Source of the DNA: Alphaproteobacteria bacterium UBA6411
GTDB lineage: Bacteria; Pseudomonadota; Alphaproteobacteria; CAAGCB01; CAG-977
DNA length: 33,485 nt
Assembly (NCBI GenBank): GCA_002438565.1
Contig: DJPN01000018.1
Location: 10,402-43,886, forward strand
Direction: 5' to 3'
Shown here piece after piece: positions 7,649-14,634 of this stretch (positions are counted from its first letter, which is position 1; each line of letters starts with the position of its first letter). Under the pieces are notes generated by a model, which saw only the letters and a list, made by a program, of their open reading frames with translations, did no database searches and was not told the DNA's origin. The translations under genes and the position numbers were made by a program.

Positions 7649-8302
7649 TTATGTCCGCGTCAGCGTCAACAGTTCCGCCCGCAATTCCGGCAGCCCCGCC
7701 TTGGTTTCCGAACTGGTCGGGAAAACTTCGGGATATGCCGCCGTGTGTTTGGCCAGTTCCGCCGACACATCCTGCATAACTTTTTTCAGCGCGCCCGCGC
7801 CGACTTTGTCCGTTTTTGTTAATACGACTTGATAAACGACGGCGGCTTTGTCCATCATCGTCATCACGTCGCGGTCGGTCTTTTTCAGTCCGTGGCGCGA
7901 ATCGATTAACAAGCAGACGCGCCGCAGATTCGGGCGGCCTTTCAAGTACTGATTGACCAAATCCTGCCATGCCTTGACGGTTTCCGGAGGAGCTTTTGCA
8001 AAGCCGTACCCCGGCATGTCAACCAGACGCAGCGTCCCGCCCAAATCAAAAAAGTTCAACATTTGAGTGCGTCCGGGCGTATTCGACGTGCGGGCGATTT
8101 CCTTACGCCCGACCAATGCGTTGATAAGACTGGATTTGCCCACGTTGGAAATGCCCGTAAAAGCGATTTCGGGAACGTTCGCGGGCGTCGGCAGCTGCTT
8201 TAAATCCGCAACGCTCAGCATGAACGTGCAGTCTTTCAAAAACAGCTTGCGGCCGTCCTCGATCAAAGCCGCCCGCTGTTCGGGGGAAAGCGCGTTGTCC
8301 AT
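7649..8302 (-). CDS. engB: Ribosome-biogenesis GTPase EngB (YihA/YsxC)
   Basis: This small GTPase is needed for assembly of the large ribosomal subunit. The 217-residue protein shows the G1 loop as GISNVGKSS, switch/G2 Thr in NTPGRTQ, G3 as DMPGYG, G4 as TKTD and a G5-like SSET. In most EngB proteins G1 reads GRSNVGKSS, so the Ile in place of Arg is slightly unusual. I chose the ATG at 8302, whose A is the last base of the yidC stop (TGATG); a GTG one codon earlier is also in frame. Its place after yidC is the usual alphaproteobacterial order. Confidence 0.95.
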   Translation of the reverse strand: MDNALSPEQRAALIEDGRKLFLKDCTFMLSVADLKQLPTPANVPEIAFTGISNVGKSSLINALVGRKEIARTSNTPGRTQMLNFFDLGGTLRLVDMPGYGFAKAPPETVKAWQDLVNQYLKGRPNLRRVCLLIDSRHGLKKTDRDVMTMMDKAAVVYQVVLTKTDKVGAGALKKVMQDVSAELAKHTAAYPEVFPTSSETKAGLPELRAELLTLTRT

Positions 8303-9993
8303 CACTTTTTACCCTGTCTGCGAATGGCTTTCTGCTGCGCAATGGACAGCAGGTTGCTCCACGACCAGTAAATCACCAGCCCCGACGCCAAGTGTCCCAG
8401 CAGGAACATCATAAACCACGGCATCAGTCCCAATACGGCCGCTTGAGTCTTGTCGCCGGCTTTGGGGGACATTTGCTGCTGAATCCACATCGTCAACCCC
8501 ATAATCACAGGCCAAACGCCGATGTTGATCATATCGGGAACCGGCCAGTTGACCAATCCGAACAGCGTGAACACGGACGACGGATCGGGGGCGGACAAAT
8601 CTTGAATCCAGCCGTAGAACGGCGCTTGGCGCAATTCCAAGGAAATGTACAGCACTTTGTAAAGCGAGAAGAACACCGGAATTTGAATCAACATCGGCAA
8701 ACAGCCCGCCGCAGGATTGATTTTTTCATCGCGGTACAGATTCATCACGGCTTGATTGAAAGCCACTTTGTCATCGCCGTATTTTTCGCGCATGGCGTCG
8801 ATTTTGGGCTGAATATCTTTCATTTTGTTCATATTGGCGTACGATTTGTTCGCAATCGGATACATTGCCAGACGCAGCAAAAACGCAAACATCAAAATCG
8901 CCAGCCCCATGTTGCCCAACAGGGAATTGAACCAGCTCAAAATAAAGAAGAACGGTTTGGTCAAGAAATAATACCATCCGAAATCGACCGTCAAATCGAA
9001 ACGTTTGATGCCCAAATCCTTTTCATACGCGTCAATCAGCTTCAGTTCTTTGGCGCCCGCGAACAGACGCGCGGTCGTCTGGACGGCCTGTCCCGCTTGA
9101 ATCATCATTGGCGGCAGACGGTAGTCGGCTTGGAAATGCCGGCCTTCGGCGCTGTCGTTTTCGCTGAAGCGGACATTGACGTTTTGCAGATTCTGATCAA
9201 ACGCCAGAACCCCCATCCAATATTTATCGGTAATGCCGGCCCAGCCTCCGGTCGTGTCATAAGACACCTGCTTGTCCTTGGCGATTTTATCGTAAGCGTA
9301 TTCTTTCAATCCGCCGTCGGCATAAGCAACCAGCCCTTCCAACACCGCGCCGCGTTGGGACGGCGGAACGTTCGTGCGTCCGACCAGCCCGTAGTTGAAC
9401 AGCGTAAACGCGCGATCGGCGTAGTTTTCAACACGGTCGGTCACCGTAAACATATAGTTTTCGTCCACGGAAATCTGGCGGATGAATTTCAGCCCCGCTT
9501 GGTTGTCCCACGTCAAAGTAACGGGCTTTTCGGGGGTCAGTTCCCCGTCAGCCGTCAACCAAACGGTTTGCGCGTTCGGCAAAGACAGGCCGAATTCATT
9601 GGAAATCCACCCGAATTCCGCAAAGAACGGGAACGCCGTTCCGACAGGCGAAAACAGCGTGATATGCGGGCTGTTTTCATCCAGCGTTTCGCGGTACTTC
9701 AGCAAAGACAGATTGTCGAAACGCGCCCCTTTCAGCCGCAAACTGCCTTTGACCGACGGCGTTTTAATCGTCAAATGAGCGTTTTCGTCAACAGCCTGTT
9801 CAATCGACACGGGCGCGGAAGTTTTGACCTCCGCAGGCGATGCGACAGGCGCGGAAGAAACAACTTCGGGAGCTTTGACGGTTTGAGAAACCTCCGCCTG
9901 CGGGAAAATGGCGTCCACGGCGAAAAGCAAAATCGCCGAAAAGACAATCGCCAAAATCAAATTGCGTTTTTCCATACTGTTTTGTTGTTCCAT
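8302..9993 (-). CDS. yidC: Membrane protein insertase YidC
   Basis: YidC inserts and folds inner-membrane proteins, alone or with SecYEG. The 563-residue protein has an N-terminal membrane anchor (NLILAIVFSAILLFAVDAIF, about residues 11-30), a large periplasmic beta-domain to about residue 340, and five C-terminal membrane segments. The conserved region NKSYANMNKMKDIQPKIDAMREKYGDD is the cytoplasmic C1 coiled-coil loop; QIPVFFSLYKVL, FGLVNWPVPDMI and the Arg in FAFLLRLAMYP fit the hydrophilic groove. The C-terminal basic tail (AIRRQGKK) is ribosome-facing. The ATG at 9993 has AGGT seven bases upstream; a second ATG six codons on is possible. It sits 21 bases after yidD and overlaps engB. Confidence 0.97.
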   Translation of the reverse strand: MEQQNSMEKRNLILAIVFSAILLFAVDAIFPQAEVSQTVKAPEVVSSAPVASPAEVKTSAPVSIEQAVDENAHLTIKTPSVKGSLRLKGARFDNLSLLKYRETLDENSPHITLFSPVGTAFPFFAEFGWISNEFGLSLPNAQTVWLTADGELTPEKPVTLTWDNQAGLKFIRQISVDENYMFTVTDRVENYADRAFTLFNYGLVGRTNVPPSQRGAVLEGLVAYADGGLKEYAYDKIAKDKQVSYDTTGGWAGITDKYWMGVLAFDQNLQNVNVRFSENDSAEGRHFQADYRLPPMMIQAGQAVQTTARLFAGAKELKLIDAYEKDLGIKRFDLTVDFGWYYFLTKPFFFILSWFNSLLGNMGLAILMFAFLLRLAMYPIANKSYANMNKMKDIQPKIDAMREKYGDDKVAFNQAVMNLYRDEKINPAAGCLPMLIQIPVFFSLYKVLYISLELRQAPFYGWIQDLSAPDPSSVFTLFGLVNWPVPDMINIGVWPVIMGLTMWIQQQMSPKAGDKTQAAVLGLMPWFMMFLLGHLASGLVIYWSWSNLLSIAQQKAIRRQGKK

Positions 9994-10014
9994 TATACAC
10001 CTGTCTTGTTCGGA

Positions 10015-10629
10015 TTACGGCACAGGGTCTTCCCCGCTGCCGCCCCACGGATTACAGCGCAAAATGCGCTTCAAAGTCAACCAAGAACCTTTTATCGCGC
10101 CGTATTTTTCCAAAGCTTCCAACGCATAGTTGGAACATGTGGGATGAAAACGGCACTTTCCGGGCATCAAGGGCGATATTTTTGTTTGATAGAATCGAAC
10201 CGCTTTGCGCAAGAATCGCGTCGGCGCGTTCATTCCGGCTTTCAAATTTTTCTCTGCCGCGACGGAATCGGATTCGGGCGGAAAGAAAGAACACGCAAAC
10301 ACGCCCGACGCAGCAACAAAGACGAAAACCGTAAAAGCAAACGCCATCGCAGTATGACGATTTTTAAAGAAAACGGCCGATCCTTTCGGCGGGACGGGAT
10401 CGTATCCGCTGCCGCCCCACGGATTGCAGCGCAGGATTCGCTTGATTGTCAAAATTGTCCCTTTGACCGCGCCGTGAACGCGCAAGGCCTCCAACGCGTA
10501 CGCGGAACACGTTGGCGTAAAACGGCAACAGGCGGGCTTCAACGGCGACAAAAATCGGCGGTAGAACCGCACAACCGCCGACAGACAGCGCGCCGCAAAC
10601 GACGGCTTATCCGGCCGATTCGCGTTCAT
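10015..10629 (-). CDS. yidD: Tandem YidD-YidD fusion with an internal membrane segment
   Basis: YidD is normally a small (70-90 residue) membrane-associated accessory factor of YidC. This 204-residue reading frame carries two full copies. Domain 1 covers about residues 14-80 (RFYRRFLSPLKPACCRFTPT, CSAYALEAL, RILRCNPWGGSGYDPVP) and domain 2 about 138-204 (RFYQTKISPLMPGKCRFHPT, CSNYALEAL, RILRCNPWGGSGEDPVP). Between them lies a hydrophobic segment, about residues 93-114 (MAFAFTVFVFVAASGVFAC), that looks like a membrane span or signal peptide. Possible internal ATGs at 10347 and 10233 have no good ribosome site, so one polypeptide is the simplest reading. Its start overlaps rnpA by 23 bases. See findings for the topology problem this raises. 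Confidence 0.9.
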   Translation of the reverse strand: MNANRPDKPSFAARCLSAVVRFYRRFLSPLKPACCRFTPTCSAYALEALRVHGAVKGTILTIKRILRCNPWGGSGYDPVPPKGSAVFFKNRHTAMAFAFTVFVFVAASGVFACSFFPPESDSVAAEKNLKAGMNAPTRFLRKAVRFYQTKISPLMPGKCRFHPTCSNYALEALEKYGAIKGSWLTLKRILRCNPWGGSGEDPVP

Positions 10630-10972
10630 GATTGATTTCCTCCGCCGCTTCGGTCAGCGCCTGTTGAAATTCGCGTCTTAATTTATGCCACGGGCGGTTT
10701 AAAACCGCCGAACGCGCAATGACGACATAGTCATACCCCGCAATTCCCAGCACCGGCAAAAATTCGGCGCACAAAGGACGCAAACGGCGACGCGCGCGGT
10801 TGCGGCAAACGGCGTTTCCAACTTTTTTGGAAGCGGTAAAACCCGCTCGAATCACGGGCGGGTCAAATTTGCGGCGGGTAGCCACCGCCTGCAAAACAAA
10901 ACCGGATTTTACGATTTTGCATCCGTTTTCGGCTGCATGAAGAAAATCCGGTCGTTTTTTGATCAGTATCAA
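10607..10972 (-). CDS. rnpA: Ribonuclease P protein component
   Basis: This is the basic protein subunit that helps the RNase P RNA mature the 5' ends of tRNAs. The 121-residue protein contains the family signature as GFTASKKVGNAVCRNRARRRLR (the RNR motif), preceded by a short N-terminal strand region (KRPDF) and followed by GYDYVVIARSAV. The best start is a TTG at 10972 with AAGG eight bases upstream; no ATG precedes the conserved domain. It follows rpmH by 31 bases and overlaps the start of yidD, as in most proteobacteria. Confidence 0.93.
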   Translation of the reverse strand: MILIKKRPDFLHAAENGCKIVKSGFVLQAVATRRKFDPPVIRAGFTASKKVGNAVCRNRARRRLRPLCAEFLPVLGIAGYDYVVIARSAVLNRPWHKLRREFQQALTEAAEEINHERESAG

Positions 10973-11003
10973 TTTGTTCTGCCTTTCCCAAGGCGGGACG
11001 TTT

Positions 11004-11138
11004 TTAAGCAGACAGCTGCTTGCGTCCCTTGCGGCGACGGGCGTTCAAAACCTTGCGGCCGCCGACCGTAGCCATGCGGGCGCGGAAGCCGTGACGACGG
11101 GTGCGAACAATTTTACTGGGTTGATATGTACGTTTCAT
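11004..11138 (-). CDS. rpmH: 50S ribosomal protein L34
   Basis: This is a 44-residue, highly basic ribosomal protein beginning MKRTYQPSKIVRTRRHGFRA and ending in GRKQLSA. The stretch ARMATVGGRKVLNARRRKGR is the standard L34 core. The ATG has CGGAG eight bases upstream. It is the first gene of the rpmH-rnpA-yidD-yidC-engB operon and has a near-consensus promoter 38 bases upstream. Confidence 0.97.
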   Translation of the reverse strand: MKRTYQPSKIVRTRRHGFRARMATVGGRKVLNARRRKGRKQLSA

Positions 11139-11175
11139 GGTACAGCTCCGTTCAATTATCAAATTCGAGTGTCTT

Positions 11176-11204
11176 TATATAACCGCTTATCCGTTGTGAG
11201 TCAA
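11176..11204 (-). promoter_or_regulatory. Sigma70-type promoter of rpmH
   Basis: On the minus strand TTGACT and TATATA are separated by exactly 17 bases and lie just upstream of rpmH. The -35 box overlaps the stop codon of the carboxylesterase gene that precedes it on the same strand. Confidence 0.8.
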
Positions 11205-11971
11205 GCGGGGAGTTTCCCCTTTTGTCGATTTTTTGCACTCAGCCCCGAAATAAAGGCGCGCACTTCGTTTGCCGCGGCGTGTTCCAGCCCGAAATGCGGA
11301 CTGTCAACGGCTTTGGCGCTGACGGGAATCCCCTTTTCGCGCAAAACGCTTTCGGAAAAACAGTTGACGGAGAGCGGAAAAATTTCGTCTTTTGTGCCGC
11401 GCACCAGCAAAAACGGAACGGGTTCCACAGCCGTTTTGCGCAGTCTGTCCGCCCCTGCAATCCCCGCGCCGATGATGACGACGCCCTCCAGCTCGGACGA
11501 CAGCTCGTGACAAAACAGCGCCATTTCAAAAGCAGTGATTCCGCCTTGCGATATGCCCGCCAAAACAAGCGTTTGCAAGCCTTTTTCCCGCATCAGCTTC
11601 AACACGGCGGCGTTCAAACAGACAGCGGCTTTGTGGGCGTCACGGACAATGCCGTTCAAAGCGGGGCGTGCCTCTTTCGGGGCGAACAGCGGCATGGCGG
11701 CGTAATATCTGCCGTCGAACGGCGGCAAGTCCCACCATTGACGAACATGCGAATCATGGCGGCCGGGCACTTCCGACAGCCCGTCAAACACGGCGACAAC
11801 GGCGGATTCGTCGGCGGACAGCAATGTTTTGCCGAATTCCAGATTTGACAAAGCGTCCCCCTGATAGCCGTGCAGCAACACAATCAAACGGGAATGTCCG
11901 ACTCTTTCGTTTTCCAAAACAAGCGCGGAAATTCCGTTGTTTTCCCAGCGGCTGACGGATAAATCGGCCAT
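11201..11971 (-). CDS. Phospholipase/carboxylesterase-type alpha/beta hydrolase
   Basis: This is a probable cytoplasmic esterase of the phospholipase/carboxylesterase (Abhydrolase_2) group. The 256-residue protein has LIVLLHGYQGD (oxyanion-hole region), the nucleophile elbow GISQGG, an Asp in RGTKDEIFPL and a His in DSPHFGLEH, a complete Ser-Asp-His set in the expected order. The physiological substrate is unknown. It is in the same direction as rpmH and its stop lies inside the rpmH promoter, so read-through from it may contribute to rpmH expression. The upstream 80 bases also hold the divergent tRNA-Lys promoter. Confidence 0.85.
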   Translation of the reverse strand: MADLSVSRWENNGISALVLENERVGHSRLIVLLHGYQGDALSNLEFGKTLLSADESAVVAVFDGLSEVPGRHDSHVRQWWDLPPFDGRYYAAMPLFAPKEARPALNGIVRDAHKAAVCLNAAVLKLMREKGLQTLVLAGISQGGITAFEMALFCHELSSELEGVVIIGAGIAGADRLRKTAVEPVPFLLVRGTKDEIFPLSVNCFSESVLREKGIPVSAKAVDSPHFGLEHAAANEVRAFISGLSAKNRQKGKLPA

Positions 11972-12008
11972 AAAAACACCCCTTTGTTCAAAAATTTGAA
12001 AAATAGTA

Positions 12009-12037
12009 TTGCAAAAAAGAAGTTATCGGTCTATAAG
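12009..12037 (+). promoter_or_regulatory. Promoter of tRNA-Lys
   Basis: TTGCAA and TATAAG are separated by 17 bases, placing the start about eight bases before the tRNA 5' end. Confidence 0.7.
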
Positions 12038-12051
12038 TCTTTTCAGTTTAC

Positions 12052-12111
<60 letters not shown>

Positions 12112-12127
<16 letters not shown>

Positions 12128-12161
12128 ATAGAAAAAACGCCCGTTAGGACGTTTTTTTTAT
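12112..12161 (+). repeat. 50-bp direct repeat, copy 1 (tRNA-Lys 3' end plus terminator)
   Basis: This copy is identical over 50 bases to 12282-12331. It begins in the T-stem of tRNA-Lys, runs through the acceptor strand and CCA, and ends at the last T of the terminator. This is the position and length typical of tRNA-derived attachment sites. Confidence 0.95.
12131..12159 (+). terminator. Terminator of tRNA-Lys (first copy)
   Basis: AAAAAACG and CGTTTTTTT flank an imperfect inner stem (CCC, loop, GGA) and end in a T-run. The same sequence recurs at 12301-12329. Confidence 0.75.
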
Positions 12162-12186
12162 TGGTAAGCGTAAACTGTGGGATAAG

Positions 12187-12280
12187 AACCCGCGGGGCAA
12201 CGGGTTCGGTGAGCGTTAGCGAACGACGCGCAGGGCGTCAGCCCGAGCGGTCGGCTTGACCGACGAGCGCAAGCGAGCAC
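12187..12280 (+). repeat. Block of consecutive small palindromes between the tRNA-Lys repeats
   Basis: The segment is a chain of short perfect hairpins: AACCCG/CGGGTT, GTT/AAC around AGCG, GACGC/GCGTC, and CGGTC/GACCG. GAGCG and GCGAGC elements follow them. It has no coding potential that I can see and is far more GC-rich than the flanks. It resembles palindromic repeat elements found near tRNA genes; no second copy of the block is present in the window. Confidence 0.7.
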
Positions 12281-12281
12281 C

Positions 12282-12331
12282 CCCTCATCACCCACCAATA
12301 GAAAAAACGCCCGTTAGGACGTTTTTTTTAT
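12282..12331 (+). repeat. 50-bp direct repeat, copy 2 (displaced tRNA-Lys 3' end plus terminator)
   Basis: This is an exact second copy of the tRNA-Lys 3' end, CCA and terminator, with no tRNA body in front of it. It lies 37 bases before the restriction-modification cassette, so the terminator also insulates that cassette from tRNA transcription. It includes the terminator at 12301-12329. Confidence 0.95.
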
Positions 12332-12368
12332 GGGTGTAATTTATAGCTGAACAGGGGCAAAGACCGAT

Positions 12369-13304
12369 ATGAATTTTTACCCCCTTTTGCGGAACGTCAA
12401 CAACATCAATGCCAAACCTATTTTGAAATGGGCTGGCGGCAAAGGGGCTTTGTTACCGCAACTGTCTGATAAATTTCCAAATAAACTGCGTTGCGGAGCA
12501 ATCAAACGCTATATTGAACCTTTTATCGGCGGCGCCGCCGTTTTTTTCGAAATTTGCAACACCTGTCAATTTGAAGAGGCTTTTTTATTCGATATCAATC
12601 CCGAGTTGATTATTTTGTATAACGTCGTTAAGTACGATGTTTCAACCTTGATTGATGAACTTTCCTTGTTGCAAAAAGCATATGCGGTTGCCGCGGATAA
12701 AAGCGTTCTTTATTACGATCTGCGCAATGAATACAACGCTTTTGACAAACAGATTAACACCAATTTTTATCAATCGAATTTTATTCGTCGAGCTGCGTTA
12801 ACTGTTTTTTTAAACCATACTTGCTTTAACGGGCTGTTCCGCGTCAACAGAAAGGGTTTTTTTAATGTGCCTATGGGACGGTATGCCAATCCGCGCATCT
12901 TGGATGCAGACAACTTGACTGCCGTATCCCATGCTTTATCTAGAGCAACCGTAGTGCAAGCCGATTTTGCGACAGCTTTAAAATATGCTGACAAAAACAC
13001 TTTCATTTATTACGATCCGCCTTACCGTCCTTTGAGTAATACGTCATTCACCAGTTATGCAGCAGATTGTTTTGATGACAACGAACAAAGACGGTTAAAA
13101 AACGTTTTTGTCGAAGCGGACAAATTGGGAGCGTTGCAAATGCTCAGCAATTCGGATCCGACAAACTCCGGAAACGATTCGTTCTTTGATGATTTGTACA
13201 AAGGTTACAATATTCATCGCATCTGGGCAAAACGGCAGATTAACTCGAAAGCCGACGGCCGTTCCGCCATTCGGGAACTGCTTATTACAAATTATACACA
13301 ATGA
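12369..13304 (+). CDS. Dam/M1.DpnII-like DNA adenine methyltransferase
   Basis: This enzyme is predicted to methylate adenine in GATC, protecting host DNA. The 311-residue protein has motif X as KPILKWAGGKGALLPQL, motif I around YIEPFIGGAAVFFEI, the Dam-type target region CFNGLFRVNRKGFFNVPMGR and catalytic DPPYRPLS at residues 216-223. The match in the target region to Dam and DpnM is the basis for predicting GATC. It overlaps the second methylase by four bases (ATGA). The cassette is visibly more AT-rich than its neighbours and uses codons such as TTT, AAT and TTA more freely, suggesting acquisition by transfer. Confidence 0.93.
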   Translation: MNFYPLLRNVNNINAKPILKWAGGKGALLPQLSDKFPNKLRCGAIKRYIEPFIGGAAVFFEICNTCQFEEAFLFDINPELIILYNVVKYDVSTLIDELSLLQKAYAVAADKSVLYYDLRNEYNAFDKQINTNFYQSNFIRRAALTVFLNHTCFNGLFRVNRKGFFNVPMGRYANPRILDADNLTAVSHALSRATVVQADFATALKYADKNTFIYYDPPYRPLSNTSFTSYAADCFDDNEQRRLKNVFVEADKLGALQMLSNSDPTNSGNDSFFDDLYKGYNIHRIWAKRQINSKADGRSAIRELLITNYTQ

Positions 13305-14086
13305 CAAAACCTTATCGTCTTTACTGTGGTGATTGTTTAGCTGTTTTGTCAGACATTCCAAACGATACGTTTGATATGATTTTCGCCGATCCGCCCTATA
13401 TGCTGTCAAACGGCGGCATAACCTGCCAAAACGGGAAAGTGGTTTCCGTCAATAAAGGGAATTGGGACAAAAGCAACGGATTTGAACAAGACTTTGAATT
13501 TCACAAAACTTGGCTTTCTGCCTGCAAAAGAGTTTTAAAGCAGAACGGGACTTTGTGGGTTTCGGGAACCTATCACAGCATTTATTCTTGCGGTTTTGCC
13601 ATGCAGCTGTTGGGATACCACATTTTAAACGATGTTTGTTGGTTTAAACCGAATGCCAGTCCGAATATGTCCTGCCGTTACTTTACTGCCAGTCATGAAA
13701 CCCTCATTTGGGCAAGAAAAAACAAAAAATCCAAGCATATTTTTAACTATGATGCGATGAAAAACGGTGATTTTCCTCAAGATTTCATTAAAAAGCCACA
13801 CACTCAGATGCGCAGCGTTTGGGCTATAGGGACACCGAAAGCTTCTGAAAAAACTTTTGGGAAACACCCGACGCAAAAACCGCTGGATTTATTAAAAAGG
13901 ATTGTTTTGGCATCTACCAATGCCGGAGATTTGATTTTGGACCCGTTCATGGGTAGCGGCACAACCGGCGTCGCCGCGATTGAAACGGGGCGGAAATTTG
14001 TCGGCATCGACAAAGTTGCCGATTTTGTTGAATTGGCTGATAAAAGACTTTACAGTGCTTTTCAAAAGACAATTACGGAGAATTGA
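13301..14086 (+). CDS. M2.DpnII-like DNA methyltransferase
   Basis: This is the second methylase of a DpnII-type system; in known systems the equivalent (DpnA) can also act on single-stranded DNA, helping during uptake or replication. The 261-residue protein has the beta-class order: DPPYMLS at residues 30-36 near the N-terminus and the AdoMet-binding DPFMGSGTTG at residues 214-223. Other features are LYCGDCLAVL, HPTQKPLDLLKR and FVGIDK. It overlaps the first methylase at ATGA and is followed after one base by the restriction gene, so the three genes form one translationally coupled unit. Confidence 0.93.
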   Translation: MTKPYRLYCGDCLAVLSDIPNDTFDMIFADPPYMLSNGGITCQNGKVVSVNKGNWDKSNGFEQDFEFHKTWLSACKRVLKQNGTLWVSGTYHSIYSCGFAMQLLGYHILNDVCWFKPNASPNMSCRYFTASHETLIWARKNKKSKHIFNYDAMKNGDFPQDFIKKPHTQMRSVWAIGTPKASEKTFGKHPTQKPLDLLKRIVLASTNAGDLILDPFMGSGTTGVAAIETGRKFVGIDKVADFVELADKRLYSAFQKTITEN

Positions 14087-14087
14087 T

Positions 14088-14630
14088 ATGAAAACAAACG
14101 GCATTGGCGGCGCCAACACAAAAACAGGATTGATTTTTGAAGGAAAAACGGATCTCAAAACTTTTTTGTGTTCGCAAACAGGATATTCCTGCTCTGACAA
14201 TCCGAACGGCTGGGTAACTGTTTTCTATGACGATGAAGAAGTTGCCTCCTTGTTCAAGAAAAACGCTTTATACAAATTTCTAGCCTTCCGCGGAGTTGAC
14301 TGGGAAAAAATTCTGTCAAAGCGGCTGCTTCCGGATGACTCAATTTACGTCATCATCAACAACACATTTTTTGTGATCGAATGTAAATTTCAACATGTTC
14401 CCGGTTCGGTTGACGAAAAGTTGCAAACATGCGATTTCAAAAAGAAGCAATACAAAAAATTGATGTCCCAATTAAATATGGACGTTGAGTATATTTATCT
14501 ACTCAGTGACTGGTTCAAACAGAAAGAATACAAAGACGTTCTAGATTATATTGTTTCCGTAGGCTGTTCGTACTATTTCGAGTATATCCCGCTGTCAAAA
14601 TTCGGCCTGCCCGTTCCGGCGAATAAATAA
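14088..14630 (+). CDS. PD-(D/E)XK restriction endonuclease of the GATC-type cassette
   Basis: This is the predicted nuclease of the system. The 180-residue protein has Pro82-Asp83/Asp84, then Glu98-Cys-Lys100 (IECKFQ), a PD-(D/E)XK active site with normal spacing, followed by GSVDEKLQTCDFKKKQYKKL, a conserved block in this nuclease family. It is much shorter than R.DpnII or R.MboI (each roughly 280-290 residues), so it may be a different family recruited beside DpnII-type methylases, or a minimal form. I chose the ATG at 14088, two bases after the methylase stop; the longer frame from 13980 runs through the methylase. It ends four bases from the convergent glycan operon with no terminator between. 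Confidence 0.85.
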   Translation: MKTNGIGGANTKTGLIFEGKTDLKTFLCSQTGYSCSDNPNGWVTVFYDDEEVASLFKKNALYKFLAFRGVDWEKILSKRLLPDDSIYVIINNTFFVIECKFQHVPGSVDEKLQTCDFKKKQYKKLMSQLNMDVEYIYLLSDWFKQKEYKDVLDYIVSVGCSYYFEYIPLSKFGLPVPANK

Positions 14631-14634
14631 ATCT

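Noticed and set aside
8392..10635. A very long open frame (747 codons) on the plus strand opposite yidC, yidD and rnpA
   Set aside because: It is the antisense shadow of well-identified genes; the translation is rich in Arg, His and Gln with no recognisable domain, as expected for a reverse frame of this codon usage.
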